From the NCBI RefSeq assembly GCF_000819445.1, contig NZ_CP005286.1, positions 2,604,001 to 2,668,000 of the forward strand: DNA of 64,000 nucleotides, written 5' to 3'. Shown here piece by piece: positions 43,606 through 53,868 of the stretch. Both the position numbers and the translations under genes were made by a program. The notes under the pieces are model-generated. The model was not told the origin of the DNA. It did not search any database and saw only the letters and a program-made list of their open reading frames with translations. The DNA is from Corynebacterium humireducens NBRC 106098 = DSM 45392. Lineage in GTDB: Bacteria > Actinomycetota > Actinomycetes > Mycobacteriales > Mycobacteriaceae. Each line of letters starts with the position of its first letter. The stretch's first letter is position 1.

Positions 43606-43647
43606 GTGAAGAACATGACGAACACCCAGTGGTGGTGGCGCGCTTAG
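43606..43647 (+). CDS. trpL: trp operon leader peptide
   Basis: A 13-residue peptide, MKNMTNTQWWWRA, read from GTG 43606 (or ATG 43615) with three consecutive Trp codons followed closely by a stop. It is too short for ordinary gene prediction. The Trp codons overlap one arm of the first RNA stem, so ribosome stalling at low tryptophan would free the downstream sequence to form the antiterminator. trpE begins 105 bp later. Confidence 0.92.
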   Translation: MKNMTNTQWWWRA

Positions 43648-43710
43648 CGGCGTGCCACGTCTGTTCCTTCCGGCCCGCCAGCTTCCCATGAAGCGCCGCG
43701 GGCCTTTTTT
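43635..43710 (+). terminator. trp attenuator
   Basis: Three mutually exclusive pairings are visible: GTGGC (43635-43639) with GCCAC (43654-43658), the 1:2 stem; GGCGTGCC (43649-43656) with GGCCCGCC (43672-43679), 7 of 8 pairs, the antiterminator; and GGCCCGC (43672-43678) with GCGGGCC (43698-43704), reinforced by an inner GCTTC/GAAGC stem and followed by six T, the terminator. Confidence 0.9.
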
Positions 43711-43752
43711 GACGGTCGAGCCTGCGGGGCACACTCCCACCGAAAGGCCCGT

Positions 43753-45294
43753 ATGAGCTCCCCGAACATCGTCACCAGGGACGTCCGTTACCACCCGGAC
43801 GCCTCCGGCCTGTTCGCCCACATCGGCGGCACGGCCGCCCCGGATTCCCTCCTCCTGGAATCGGCGGACATCACCACCCGCTCCGGCATCTCCTCGATGG
43901 CGGTCCTCACCTCCTCCGTGCGCCTGACGTGCACCGGCCACACCGTGACCGCGGAGGCGCTGACACCGTCGGGGGAGGTGATCGTCGGGAAGCTCAACGA
44001 GCAGCTCGCCGACTACGGCCGCGACACGTTCACGTTCCCGCAGACCACCGCCGTGGACGAGCGGGAACGCCTCACCGCCGTCAGCCCCGTCGAGCCGCTG
44101 CGCGCCCTCACGCGGGACGCCGGCTACCGCACCGACACCCTGCCGCTGCTGGCCGGCGGCATCGCCTTCGACTTCCTCGAGACCTTCGAGGAGCTGCCGC
44201 CGGTGGGGGAGGGGCCGAACACCTACCCCGACTACCAGTTCGTGCTGGCCGAGATCGTGCTGCACATCAACCACGAGGACCAGACCGCCCAGCTCACGGG
44301 CGTCACCTTCGCCGACGCCGCCGACCTCGAGGCACGGATCGCGGAACTCGCCACGCTCATCGACGCCGACGTGCCCACCTACGACGTCGAGCACCACCCG
44401 GAGGACGTGCTGCGCGTCGAGGCCGACATCGACGACAGGAAGTTCTGCGCCCACGTGGAGGACCTCAAGGCCAACATCCACAACGGCGACATCTACCAGG
44501 TCGTCCCGGCCCGCACCTTCACCGCGCCCTGCCCCGACGCCTTCGCCGCGTACCGCCAGCTGCGCGAGACCAACCCCAGCCCCTACATGTTCTACCAGCG
44601 GGGCACCGGCACCAACGGCCGCCCCTTCGAGCTGTTCGGCGCGTCCCCCGAGTCGAACCTCAAGTTCGACGCCGACACCCGCGAGGTGCAGCTCTACCCG
44701 ATCGCCGGCACCCGCCCGCGCGGCATGAACCCGGACGGCACCATCAACGACGAGCTCGACATCCGCATGGAGCTGGAGCTGCGCACCGACGCCAAGGAGA
44801 TCGCCGAGCACACCATGCTCGTCGACCTCGCCCGCAACGACCTCGCGCGCGTCGCCGTCCCCGCCACCCGCCGCGTCGCCGACCTCCTCCAGGTGGACCG
44901 CTACTCCCGCGTCATGCACCTCGTGTCGCGGGTGACCGCCACTCTCGACCCGTCGCTCGACGCCTTCGACGCCTACCGGGCGTGCATGAACATGGGCACC
45001 CTCTCAGGGGCGCCGAAGATCCGGGCGATGGAGCTGCTGCGGGGCGTCGAGAAGCAGCGCCGCGGCTCCTACGGCGGTGCCATCGGCTACCTCAAGGGGG
45101 ACGGCACGATGGACAACTGCATCGTGATCCGCTCCGCCTTCGTCCAGGACGGCGTCGCCCACGTGCAGGCCGGGGCGGGCGTCGTCCGTGACTCCAGCCC
45201 GCAGTCCGAGGCCGATGAGACCCTGCACAAGGCCTACGCCGTCCTCAACGCCATCGCGCTCGCCGCCGACTCGACCCTGGAGGTCATCCGATGA
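43753..45294 (+). CDS. trpE: Anthranilate synthase component I
   Basis: A 513-residue chorismate-utilising enzyme that forms anthranilate with ammonia from TrpG. The tryptophan feedback motif LLES is seen at about residues 35-38 (SLLLESAD). The catalytic C-terminal domain shows GDIYQVVPARTF, FGASPESNLKFD, IAGTRPRGMNPDGT, ARNDLARVA and GTLSGAPKIRAMELL. The ATG follows AAAGG. First structural gene of the attenuated trp operon; it overlaps trpG by 4 bp (ATGA). Confidence 0.96.
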   Translation: MSSPNIVTRDVRYHPDASGLFAHIGGTAAPDSLLLESADITTRSGISSMAVLTSSVRLTCTGHTVTAEALTPSGEVIVGKLNEQLADYGRDTFTFPQTTAVDERERLTAVSPVEPLRALTRDAGYRTDTLPLLAGGIAFDFLETFEELPPVGEGPNTYPDYQFVLAEIVLHINHEDQTAQLTGVTFADAADLEARIAELATLIDADVPTYDVEHHPEDVLRVEADIDDRKFCAHVEDLKANIHNGDIYQVVPARTFTAPCPDAFAAYRQLRETNPSPYMFYQRGTGTNGRPFELFGASPESNLKFDADTREVQLYPIAGTRPRGMNPDGTINDELDIRMELELRTDAKEIAEHTMLVDLARNDLARVAVPATRRVADLLQVDRYSRVMHLVSRVTATLDPSLDAFDAYRACMNMGTLSGAPKIRAMELLRGVEKQRRGSYGGAIGYLKGDGTMDNCIVIRSAFVQDGVAHVQAGAGVVRDSSPQSEADETLHKAYAVLNAIALAADSTLEVIR

Positions 45295-45917
45295 CTCACA
45301 TCGTGCTCGTCGACAACCACGACAGCTTCGTCTACAACCTCGTCGACGCCTTCGCGGAGGCCGGCCACCGGTGCACCGTGTTCCGCAACAGCGTCGCCGT
45401 CGAGGACATCCTCGCCGCGGAACCGGACCTCATCTGCCTCTCCCCGGGGCCCGGCTACCCCGCGGACGCCGGCAACCTGCTCGAGCTCGTCGACCGCGTG
45501 CTCGGCGAGATTCCGCTGCTCGGGATCTGCCTCGGCTTCCAGGCGCTCATCGAGCACCACGGCGGCACGGTCGAGCCCTGCGGTCCCGTCCACGGCGTCT
45601 CCCTGCCGATGGAACTCACCGACGCCGGCGTCGACTCCCCGGTGTTCGCGGGCCTGGCCGTGGACGCGGAGATCCCCGGCGAGGTCGGCCGCCTCGTCCC
45701 GGTCGCGCGCTACCACTCGCTCGGCTGCGTCACGGCGCCGGAGGGCGTGACGACGCTCGCCACCACGGACACCCGGGTCGGCGACGTCATCATGGCCGCC
45801 GCCATGGACCGGGCGATCGGCCTCCAGTTCCACCCCGAGAGCGTGCTCAGCCCGTCGGGGCCCATCATCCTCAACCGTTGCGTCGAGCAGCTGCTCACCG
45901 AAAGGACCCTCCCGTGA
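45291..45917 (+). CDS. trpG: Anthranilate synthase component II (glutamine amidotransferase)
   Basis: A 208-residue class I amidotransferase providing ammonia to TrpE. The N-terminal VLVDNHDSFVYNLVDAF, the nucleophile Cys in LGICLGFQAL (about residue 81) and the His/Glu pair in GLQFHPESVLSP complete the catalytic triad. Start and stop codons both overlap the neighbouring trp genes by 4 bp, implying translational coupling. It is a separate gene rather than a fusion with trpD. Confidence 0.95.
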   Translation: MTHIVLVDNHDSFVYNLVDAFAEAGHRCTVFRNSVAVEDILAAEPDLICLSPGPGYPADAGNLLELVDRVLGEIPLLGICLGFQALIEHHGGTVEPCGPVHGVSLPMELTDAGVDSPVFAGLAVDAEIPGEVGRLVPVARYHSLGCVTAPEGVTTLATTDTRVGDVIMAAAMDRAIGLQFHPESVLSPSGPIILNRCVEQLLTERTLP

Positions 45918-46942
45918 CCAACCCCGATACCCTGCAGACCCTGCTGCGGTTCCTGGACAACAAGGCCCCGAGCGTCGAGGAGGCCGTCGAGGTCTTCACC
46001 CCGATGACCATCGGTGAGTACGACGACGTCCACATCGCCGCGCTGCTGGCGACGATCCGCACCCGCGGCGAGACCTTCGCCGACATCGCCGGCGCCGCCA
46101 AGGCCTTCCTCAACGCGGGCCGTCCTTTCCCGGTGTCGGGGGAGGGGGTGCTCGACACCGCCGGCACGGGTGGCGACGGCGCCAACACCATCAACATCAC
46201 CACCGGCGCCTCCCTCCTGGCCGCCGCGGGTGGCCTCAAGGTGGTCAAGCACGGCAACCGCTCCGTGTCCTCCAGGTCCGGTTCCGCGGACGTCCTCGAG
46301 GCCCTCAACATCCCGCTGGACCTCGACCCGGACCGTGCGGTCCGCCAGTTCGAGGCGTCCAACTTCACCTTCCTCTTCGCCCCGGCGTACAACCCGGCGA
46401 TCGCCCACGCGCAGCCGGTGCGCAAGGCGCTGAAGCTGCCCACCCTCTTCAACGTGCTCGGCCCGCTGCTGTCCCCGGTGCGCCCGGAGTTCCAGATCAT
46501 GGGCGTGGCCAACCCGGGCCACGGCCAGATGCTCGCCGAGGTGTTCCGTGAGCTCGGCCGCTCACGCGCGCTCGTCGTCCACGGGGCCGGCACCGACGAG
46601 ATCGCCGTCCACGGCACCACCACCGTATGGGAGCTGAAGGAGGACGGCTCGATCGAGCGTTACGAGATCACGCCGGAGGATCTCGGCGTCGAGAAGTGCT
46701 CCCTGGAGGACCTGACGGGCGGTGACGGTGAGGAGAACGCCCGCCACATGCGCGCCATCTTCGACGGCACCGGCCCGGTCGCGCACCGCAACGCCGTCGC
46801 CGTCAACGCGGGCGCGATGTTCTATCTCAACTCCCGCGCGGACAGCCTCCGCGAGGGCACCGATCTGGCTCTGCGCCTGCTGGAGGACGGTACAGTCCAG
46901 GACTGGATCACCACTCATGAGGGGACTGATTACAGTGTCTAA
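45914..46942 (+). CDS. trpD: Anthranilate phosphoribosyltransferase
   Basis: A 342-residue enzyme that adds the phosphoribosyl group from PRPP to anthranilate. The PRPP-binding loop DTAGTGGDGANTINITTGA (about residues 78-96), KHGNRSVSSRSGSADVLEAL and the metal-binding DE pair (GAGTDEI) are present. The start is GTG 45914, overlapping the trpG stop in GTGA. Its last codons overlap the trpCF start by 8 bp. Confidence 0.95.
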   Translation: MTNPDTLQTLLRFLDNKAPSVEEAVEVFTPMTIGEYDDVHIAALLATIRTRGETFADIAGAAKAFLNAGRPFPVSGEGVLDTAGTGGDGANTINITTGASLLAAAGGLKVVKHGNRSVSSRSGSADVLEALNIPLDLDPDRAVRQFEASNFTFLFAPAYNPAIAHAQPVRKALKLPTLFNVLGPLLSPVRPEFQIMGVANPGHGQMLAEVFRELGRSRALVVHGAGTDEIAVHGTTTVWELKEDGSIERYEITPEDLGVEKCSLEDLTGGDGEENARHMRAIFDGTGPVAHRNAVAVNAGAMFYLNSRADSLREGTDLALRLLEDGTVQDWITTHEGTDYSV

Positions 46943-48365
46943 GCTGCCCACCGTTCTGGAGAGCATCGTCGAGGGCCGTCGCGGCCATCTCCCGGGGATC
47001 CGGGAACGCATCGCCCACGTCGATCTCGCCTCGCTCACGCCGTCCACCCGCTCGCTGTACGACGCCCTGCGTGCCGACGGCCGCGGTGGCAACCGCTTCA
47101 TCATGGAGTGCAAGTCGGCCTCGCCGTCGCTCGGCATGATCCGCGAGCACTACGAGCCGGGCGCCATCGCGCGCGTCTACTCCCGCTACGCCTGCGGCAT
47201 CTCCGTGCTCTGCGAGCCGGACCGCTTCGGCGGCGACTACGACCACCTGGCCACCGTCGCCTCCTCGACGCACCTGCCGGTGCTGTGCAAGGACTTCATC
47301 ATCGACGAGGTCCAGATCCACGCCGCCCGCTACTTCGGCGCCGACGCCATCCTGCTGATGCTCTCCGTCCTCAGCGACGAGGAGTACACGGCGCTGGCAG
47401 CCGTGGCGGGGGAGTACAACCTGGACATCCTCACCGAGGTCATCGACGAGGAGGAGACCGAGCGCGCCCTGCGTCTGGGCGCGAAGATCATCGGCGTCAA
47501 CCACCGCAACCTCCACTACCTGTCCATCGATCTCGGCCGCTCGGGTCGGCTGGCGCAGCTCGTGCCCGAGGACGCCGTGGTGGTCTCCGAGTCGGGTATC
47601 CGCGACAGCGAGACCGTCCGCCGGCTTGGCGCCCACTCCAACGGCTTCCTCGTCGGTTCGCAGCTGACCTCCCAGCCGGACATCGATCTCGCGGCCCGCT
47701 CCCTGGTCTACGGCCCGAACAAGGTCTGCGGTCTGGGTTCCCCCTCGGCCGCCCAGGCGGCTGCCGCGGCGGGCGCCGTGTACGGCGGCCTCATCTTCGA
47801 GGAGGCCTCCCCGCGCAATGTTTCACGTGAAACCGCGCAGCAGATCATCGGTGCCGAGCCGGGCCTGAGGTACGTGGCCGTCTCCCGCCGCACCTCCGGC
47901 TACGCGGAGCTGTGCTTGGACGGCGTGAGCGCCGTGCAGATCCACGCCCCGCTCCAGGGTTCCGTGGAGGCCGAGCGCGAGCTCATCGCCGCGGTCCGCG
48001 CCGAGGTGCCCGCGGGCGTCGAGGTGTGGCGCGCGGTGTCCATGACCTCCGAGGGGGGAGTGGAGACCGCCCTGGCCCTCGCCGACGCCAACGCAGTGGA
48101 CATGCTCGTCCTCGACTCCGGGGACGGCGGCACCGGCACCGCCTTCGACTGGTCCACCATCCCCGCCGGAGTCACGCAGAAGTCCCTCCTCGCCGGCGGC
48201 CTGGCCCCCGCCAACCTGCACGAGGCACTCACCGTCGGCTGCCTCGGCCTCGACCTCAACTCCGGCGTGGAGTACCCCGCCGGAGCAGGGGAGTGGGCCG
48301 GCCGCAAGGACGCCGGGGCCCTGCGCACCGTCTTCGCCGCCATCCGCGCATTCAGCTACGAATAG
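46935..48365 (+). CDS. trpCF: Bifunctional indole-3-glycerol-phosphate synthase / phosphoribosylanthranilate isomerase
   Basis: A 476-residue fusion of two TIM barrels. The TrpC half (about 1-255) shows [22 protein letters not shown] and [11 protein letters not shown]; the TrpF half (about 260-476) shows [19 protein letters not shown] and later [15 protein letters not shown] prefer GTG 46935, which has GAGGGG upstream, over ATG 46917. A ParB parS-like palindrome is embedded in frame at 47819-47834, coding NVSRET in the TrpF half. Fusion of TrpC and TrpF is common in corynebacteria and enterics. Confidence 0.93.
   Translation: MSKLPTVLESIVEGRRGHLPGIRERIAHVDLASLTPSTRSLYDALRADGRGGNRFIMECKSASPSLGMIREHYEPGAIARVYSRYACGISVLCEPDRFGGDYDHLATVASSTHLPVLCKDFIIDEVQIHAARYFGADAILLMLSVLSDEEYTALAAVAGEYNLDILTEVIDEEETERALRLGAKIIGVNHRNLHYLSIDLGRSGRLAQLVPEDAVVVSESGIRDSETVRRLGAHSNGFLVGSQLTSQPDIDLAARSLVYGPNKVCGLGSPSAAQAAAAAGAVYGGLIFEEASPRNVSRETAQQIIGAEPGLRYVAVSRRTSGYAELCLDGVSAVQIHAPLQGSVEAERELIAAVRAEVPAGVEVWRAVSMTSEGGVETALALADANAVDMLVLDSGDGGTGTAFDWSTIPAGVTQKSLLAGGLAPANLHEALTVGCLGLDLNSGVEYPAGAGEWAGRKDAGALRTVFAAIRAFSYE
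47819..47834. other. parS-like ParB binding site 1 (inside trpCF)
   Basis: TGTTTCACGTGAAACC matches the 16-bp parS consensus TGTTTCACGTGAAACA at 15 positions. Confidence 0.8.
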
Positions 48366-48376
48366 GAACGATACCC

Positions 48377-49609
<1,233 letters not shown>

Positions 49610-49611
49610 CC

Positions 49612-50451
49612 ATGTCCACCCGTTACGAGAAGCTCTTCACCGACCTCGCGGAGAAGGGGGAGGGCGCCTTCGTCCCCTTCCTCATGCTGGGTGACCCCAC
49701 CCCGGCCGACGCCCTCGAGATCGTGCGCACCGTCGTGGAGGCGGGTGCCGACGCCCTCGAGCTCGGCGTCCCCTTCTCCGACCCGGTCGCCGACGGCCCG
49801 ACGATCCAGACCTCCCACATCCGCGCCCTCGACGGGGGAGTGACGGTCGACGACGCCCTGAACCAGATCCGCACCATCCGCGCCGAGTTCCCCGACCTGC
49901 CGATCGGCATGCTCATCTACGGCAACGTCCCCTTCACCCGCGGCCTGGACAGCTTCTACCGCGAGTTCGCGGAGGCGGGCGCCGACTCGATCCTCATCCC
50001 CGACGTCCCCGTCCGGGAGGGTGCCCCCTTCATCGCCGCCGCCGAGGCCGCCGGCATCGACCCGATCTTCATCGCCCCGGCCCAGGCCGCCGAGAGGACC
50101 CTCGAGGGGGTCGCCGCCCACTCGCGCGGCTACATCTACGCCATCTCCCGCGACGGCGTCACGGGCACCGAGCGCGAGTCCTCGGTGACCGGCCTGTCCG
50201 AGGTGGTGGAGAACGTCCGCCGCTTCGGGGGCGCACCGATCCTCCTCGGCTTCGGCATCTCCACCCCGGCACACGTCGCCGACGCCATCGCGGCCGGCGC
50301 GGCGGGCGCCATCTCCGGTTCCGCGATCACCAAGATCATCAACCGCTACGTCGAGGGCGAGCACCCGGAGCCGGGCCGCGTCACCGACATGGCCGCCCTC
50401 AAGGGCGAGCTCCACGAGTTCGTCTCCGCCATGAAGGCGGCCACCCGCTAG
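49612..50451 (+). CDS. trpA: Tryptophan synthase alpha chain
   Basis: A 279-residue TIM-barrel enzyme that cleaves indole-3-glycerol phosphate and channels indole to TrpB. Catalytic Glu and Asp are in LELGVPFSDPVADGPTIQ, and the phosphate loop is GFGISTPAHVADAIAAGAAGAISGSAI (shown for location at about residues 215-241). Last gene of the trp operon, followed 12 bp later by a strong terminator. Confidence 0.96.
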   Translation: MSTRYEKLFTDLAEKGEGAFVPFLMLGDPTPADALEIVRTVVEAGADALELGVPFSDPVADGPTIQTSHIRALDGGVTVDDALNQIRTIRAEFPDLPIGMLIYGNVPFTRGLDSFYREFAEAGADSILIPDVPVREGAPFIAAAEAAGIDPIFIAPAQAAERTLEGVAAHSRGYIYAISRDGVTGTERESSVTGLSEVVENVRRFGGAPILLGFGISTPAHVADAIAAGAAGAISGSAITKIINRYVEGEHPEPGRVTDMAALKGELHEFVSAMKAATR

Positions 50452-50463
50452 GTTCCACGACAG

Positions 50464-50496
50464 ACGCCCCCGCAATGTGCGGGGGCGTTTTTCTTT
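50464..50496 (+). terminator. Rho-independent terminator of the trp operon
   Basis: ACGCCCCCGCA and its exact complement form an 11-bp stem with a 3-nt loop (ATG), followed by TTTTTCTTT. Confidence 0.93.
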
Positions 50497-50529
50497 GCGA
50501 CGCGCGCGGGCCACCGGACACGCCGACCC

Positions 50530-50560
50530 TTGACAGCGACGTAACGTCACAGTGCATCCT
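50530..50560 (+). promoter_or_regulatory. MerR-type promoter with 19-bp spacer
   Basis: TTGACA (50530-50535) and CATCCT (50555-50560) are 19 bp apart, the stretched spacing that MerR regulators untwist. The spacer contains the palindrome GACGT-A-ACGTC (50538-50548). The -10 box is 6 nt from the ATG of the MerR gene. Confidence 0.65.
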
Positions 50561-50566
50561 GGGGTC

Positions 50567-51382
50567 ATGAAGATCAAGGATCTGGCGGATCTCGTGGGAA
50601 CCACCCCCCGGGCGATCCGTCACTACCACCATGAGGGGCTGCTGCCGGTGCCCACAAATCCGGGGGTCCGGGACTACTCCCTCGACCACGCCGTCCGCCT
50701 GGTCCGCATTCGACATCTGTCTGAATCCGGGCTCAGTCTGGGGACAGTGCGGGAGCTGCTGCACAATCCCGACATGAGCCTCGACGAGGAGCTCGCTGCC
50801 GCCGAGGCCGGGATCGACGCACAGATCGAGGAGCTGGAACGGAGGCGAGGTCGACTCCGGGAGTTGCGGAGGCAACACGAGGCGGGGGACACGAGCGACC
50901 CCCTGCCGTACTCCGTTCCGGAGCGCCTGTCCCGCTTCTACGACCAGGTGGGGCCGCGGCTCTCTGCCGAGGCACGGCCCTCCTTCGAGATCGAACGGCG
51001 CGCCATGGAGGTGGCCGTCCGCATCCCCTTCGCGGCCGCGCTCATTGACGACTGGCTCACCGGATTCACGCCCGAGCGACTGGAGGCGACGGTGGACATC
51101 TACCACTTCTTCGACTCTCTTCCGGGCATGTCCAAGGAGGATGCTGAGGCCCGCTTCTCGACGGAGCTGGCGCGCTACCGCGCCGTCTTCGGCCCGGACT
51201 GGGGCGTCAACCACCGCGCGTGGCGGCAGACGATACGGCCCATCCTCCGCACGCCGGGAGTGATGACCCTGCTCTCCAAGGCCTATCCGCACCCCAACCA
51301 ACAGCGGTTCATCGAGATCTTTCTCGAGGAAATCGCAGAACTCATGGAAGGGGGAGTTTCACGTGAAACATCCAGTCATTGA
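50567..51382 (+). CDS. MerR-family transcriptional regulator
   Basis: A 271-residue regulator. The MerR HTH is at residues 1-70 (KIKDLADLVGTTPRAIRHYHHEGLLP), followed by the dimerisation coiled coil at about 78-112 and a long C-terminal domain of about 150 residues that probably binds a hydrophobic drug-like ligand, as in the TipA-like and BltR-like groups. Its promoter has the 19-bp spacer with a palindrome, so it is likely autoregulated. The 3' end overlaps the ABC ATPase gene by 20 bp, and a parS-like site lies across the overlap. Likely controls the exporter genes behind it. Confidence 0.85.
   Translation: MKIKDLADLVGTTPRAIRHYHHEGLLPVPTNPGVRDYSLDHAVRLVRIRHLSESGLSLGTVRELLHNPDMSLDEELAAAEAGIDAQIEELERRRGRLRELRRQHEAGDTSDPLPYSVPERLSRFYDQVGPRLSAEARPSFEIERRAMEVAVRIPFAAALIDDWLTGFTPERLEATVDIYHFFDSLPGMSKEDAEARFSTELARYRAVFGPDWGVNHRAWRQTIRPILRTPGVMTLLSKAYPHPNQQRFIEIFLEEIAELMEGGVSRETSSH
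51355..51370. other. parS-like ParB binding site 2 (across the merR/ABC gene junction)
   Basis: AGTTTCACGTGAAACA matches parS at 15 of 16 positions. The GTG at 51363-51365 in its centre is the start codon of the ATPase gene. Confidence 0.8.
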
Positions 51383-52244
51383 GGTCACCGGCCTGACCAA
51401 GAAGTTCGGCACCTTCCGGGCTCTCGACAACTTCACCATGTCCGTGGAGGAGGGGACGATCCACGGATTTCTCGGCCCCAACGGCTCCGGCAAGTCGACC
51501 ACGATCCGCATCCTTCTGGGCGTACTGCACCCGACGTCGGGCACCGCGCGAGTGCTGGGGAAGGACCCGCGCCGGCACCCCTCCATCCTCCGGCGGGTCG
51601 GATACATCCCGGGGGACGTGGCGCTGTGGCCCACCCTCACGGGACGCGAGGTGTTCCGCGCCCTGGAATCGCTCCGCGGACGCCCCACGGATCGGGACCG
51701 CGAGGAGGAACTCATCGAGGCCTTCAAGCTGGATCCCGACAAGAAGACGCGGGACTACTCAACGGGCAACCGTCGGAAAGTGAGTCTCGTGGCGGCCCTG
51801 TCCACCGGGGCGGACGTGTTCATTCTCGACGAACCCACGGCCGGCCTCGACCCCCTCATGGAGCAGGTCTTCGTCCGGGAGCTCACGCGCGAGCGCGACA
51901 GGGGGGCCACGGTCCTCCTCTCGAGCCACATCATGAGCGAAGTGGAGAAGCTCTGCGACCACGTGACGATCATCCGCGATGGGCGGGCGGCGGAGTCGGG
52001 GAGCGTCGAGAAGCTCAGGCACCTGTCCGCCCACGAAATCACCGCGCGGGTTTCACGTGAAACATCGGCGCTCGCCGCCCTGCCGGGTGCCGAGTGGCGC
52101 GACGACACCTTCCGCATCACCACCGCCCGCGATGAGGTGCCACGAATCCTGCGGCTCGTTCTCGACGCCGGGGGAGTGGACGTCACCTCCACGCCCGCCA
52201 GCCTCGAGGACATGTTCCTCCAGCACTACGGAGACGAATCATGA
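51363..52244 (+). CDS. ABC transporter ATP-binding protein, drug-export type
   Basis: A 293-residue ATPase of the DrrA/CcmA-like drug-export group: Walker A GPNGSGKSTT at about residues 38-47, signature YSTGNRRKVSLVAAL (deviating from LSGGQ), Walker B VFILDEPTAGLDP and H-loop SSHIMSEVE. A C-terminal domain of about 80 residues follows and contains VSRET encoded by another parS-like site. The GTG start lies within a parS site. It overlaps the permease gene by 4 bp. Confidence 0.86.
   Translation: MKHPVIEVTGLTKKFGTFRALDNFTMSVEEGTIHGFLGPNGSGKSTTIRILLGVLHPTSGTARVLGKDPRRHPSILRRVGYIPGDVALWPTLTGREVFRALESLRGRPTDRDREEELIEAFKLDPDKKTRDYSTGNRRKVSLVAALSTGADVFILDEPTAGLDPLMEQVFVRELTRERDRGATVLLSSHIMSEVEKLCDHVTIIRDGRAAESGSVEKLRHLSAHEITARVSRETSALAALPGAEWRDDTFRITTARDEVPRILRLVLDAGGVDVTSTPASLEDMFLQHYGDES
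52049..52064. other. parS-like ParB binding site 3 (inside the ABC ATPase gene)
   Basis: GGTTTCACGTGAAACA, 15 of 16 matches to parS, in frame and coding VSRET. Confidence 0.8.
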
Positions 52245-53815
52245 TCCGGCTCAACCTCCGACTGCGGCGCACCTTCCTCATCATCTGGAGCCTGTCGCTC
52301 TGGGCGGTGTTCGCGATCTTCCCTCCCGCGTACCAGAACTACTATCCGACGCCCGCGGACCGCCACTCCTTCCTCCTGGGCATGCAGCAGAACGCCGGAA
52401 TGGTGGCTCTGTGGGGACCACTCGAGGATCCGCCCACCCTCGGCCAGATCGTCATGTGGGAGGCGGGGTCGATGATGATCATCCTGGGTTCCGTCATGAG
52501 CGTGCTCCTCTTCGTCGGCGTGCACCGAAGATCCGAGGCGCTCGGTCTCACCGAACTCCAGCTGTCCACCGGCATCAGCCGGATGGCACCCGCCGCTGCG
52601 GCCCTCGTGACCACTGTCATCGCCGCACTCATCGTCGGGCTCGGCAGTGCCGGCGTGTTGTGGCTCTCCTCCCTCTACGTCGAGGAGATGCCTATCGGGG
52701 GTGCCGTGAGCTCCGGGGCGGTCATCGCCCTCACCATGATCGGCTCCACGCTCCTGGCGCACCTGGTGCTCCTCTTCGTGGACAACCCGGCATCCGTCAC
52801 ACGGATCGCTCTGCTGACGGTGGCGGGCTCCTTCATCGCCCGCTCAGTCGCCGACTCCGAGGAATTCGGGTGGCTCAACTGGGTGTCACCGCTGGGATGG
52901 AAGACCGTCGTCCACCCCTATGTGGCGGATGACTGGCGCAGCATCGTGCTCCTCGCCCTCCTCTGCGCGGGAGTGGGCGGGCTCCTCCTGTGGGCCGAGC
53001 GGTACAGGGAGTACGGACGTGCCCTCGTCACCCTACCCACCTTCACCCGCACCCGTGCCCGCCGCATCCACGGTCCGGTGCACCTCGCCTCCGTCCTCCA
53101 CCGCGGGACGGTGCTCGCCTGGGCGGTCGTCATCGCGGTCCTCGCCGCCTTCATCATCGCGCTCACCGGATCGCTCAGCGGATGGATGGAGACGGAGGCG
53201 AACGTCGGGCAGATCTTCAAGGACATCTTCGGGGAAGGCGACATGAAGGCGGAGTTCATCGCCTACACCGCCAAGCTCTGCGGCATCCTCGTCGCCACCT
53301 ACGGTATCCAGGTCATCGTCGGACACCGGGCGGGCGAGCTCGACCGCACCGTCGATCTGCAGAGATCCACCGGCCTCCGCCGCTGGGTTCCCCTCGCATC
53401 TGTCACCGCGGTGAGCGTCGGGGGCGTACTGCTCGGCACACTCGCCATCCTCGGTGGGGGAGCAGTCGGTCTGTGGACCCAGGAGTCCACCACCTCCGTG
53501 GACTACGACAACCTGGTGCCGGCGGCCTGGTCCCAACTGGCTCCCGCGCTTCTGCTCACTGCAGTCGCGGTACTGCTCGTCGGCTGGGTGCCGCGCCTGA
53601 CGCACCTCGCCTGGGCCCCGGTCGTCAGCGCCGCGGTACTCACCCTCTTCGGTCCGATCCTCAGCGCCCCGCAGTGGATGATCGACCTCTCGCCGTTCGA
53701 GTACCCGGTGAGCTCCACCAGTGGCGAATGGACGACACACCTCTGGATGGGTCTCGGCGCGATGGCGCTCATGGGCCTCGGGCTGCTGGGCTCGCAGCGG
53801 AGGGAGATCCTGTAA
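52241..53815 (+). CDS. ABC transporter permease, polyketide-antibiotic exporter type
   Basis: A 524-residue permease with about twelve hydrophobic segments in two homologous halves (first half about 15-245, second about 290-520), the plan of the actinobacterial exporter family related to tetronasin transporters. The N-terminus RLNLRLRRTFLIIWSLSLWA carries the arginine-rich cytoplasmic start typical for it. With the preceding ATPase and MerR regulator it forms a likely drug-inducible efflux unit. Substrate unknown. A very strong hairpin follows the gene. Confidence 0.82.
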   Translation: MIRLNLRLRRTFLIIWSLSLWAVFAIFPPAYQNYYPTPADRHSFLLGMQQNAGMVALWGPLEDPPTLGQIVMWEAGSMMIILGSVMSVLLFVGVHRRSEALGLTELQLSTGISRMAPAAAALVTTVIAALIVGLGSAGVLWLSSLYVEEMPIGGAVSSGAVIALTMIGSTLLAHLVLLFVDNPASVTRIALLTVAGSFIARSVADSEEFGWLNWVSPLGWKTVVHPYVADDWRSIVLLALLCAGVGGLLLWAERYREYGRALVTLPTFTRTRARRIHGPVHLASVLHRGTVLAWAVVIAVLAAFIIALTGSLSGWMETEANVGQIFKDIFGEGDMKAEFIAYTAKLCGILVATYGIQVIVGHRAGELDRTVDLQRSTGLRRWVPLASVTAVSVGGVLLGTLAILGGGAVGLWTQESTTSVDYDNLVPAAWSQLAPALLLTAVAVLLVGWVPRLTHLAWAPVVSAAVLTLFGPILSAPQWMIDLSPFEYPVSSTSGEWTTHLWMGLGAMALMGLGLLGSQRREIL

Positions 53816-53817
53816 GC

Positions 53818-53868
53818 AGCAGACGGCCGCGCCATCCTTCCCCAGCGAGGATGGCGCGGCCGTCTGCT
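53818..53868 (+). terminator. Long hairpin after the exporter operon
   Basis: A perfect 21-bp stem (AGCAGACGGCCGCGCCATCCT with its complement) around a 9-nt loop, beginning 3 bp after the permease stop. No T-run follows, so it may also act as a 3' stabilising structure. Confidence 0.8.
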
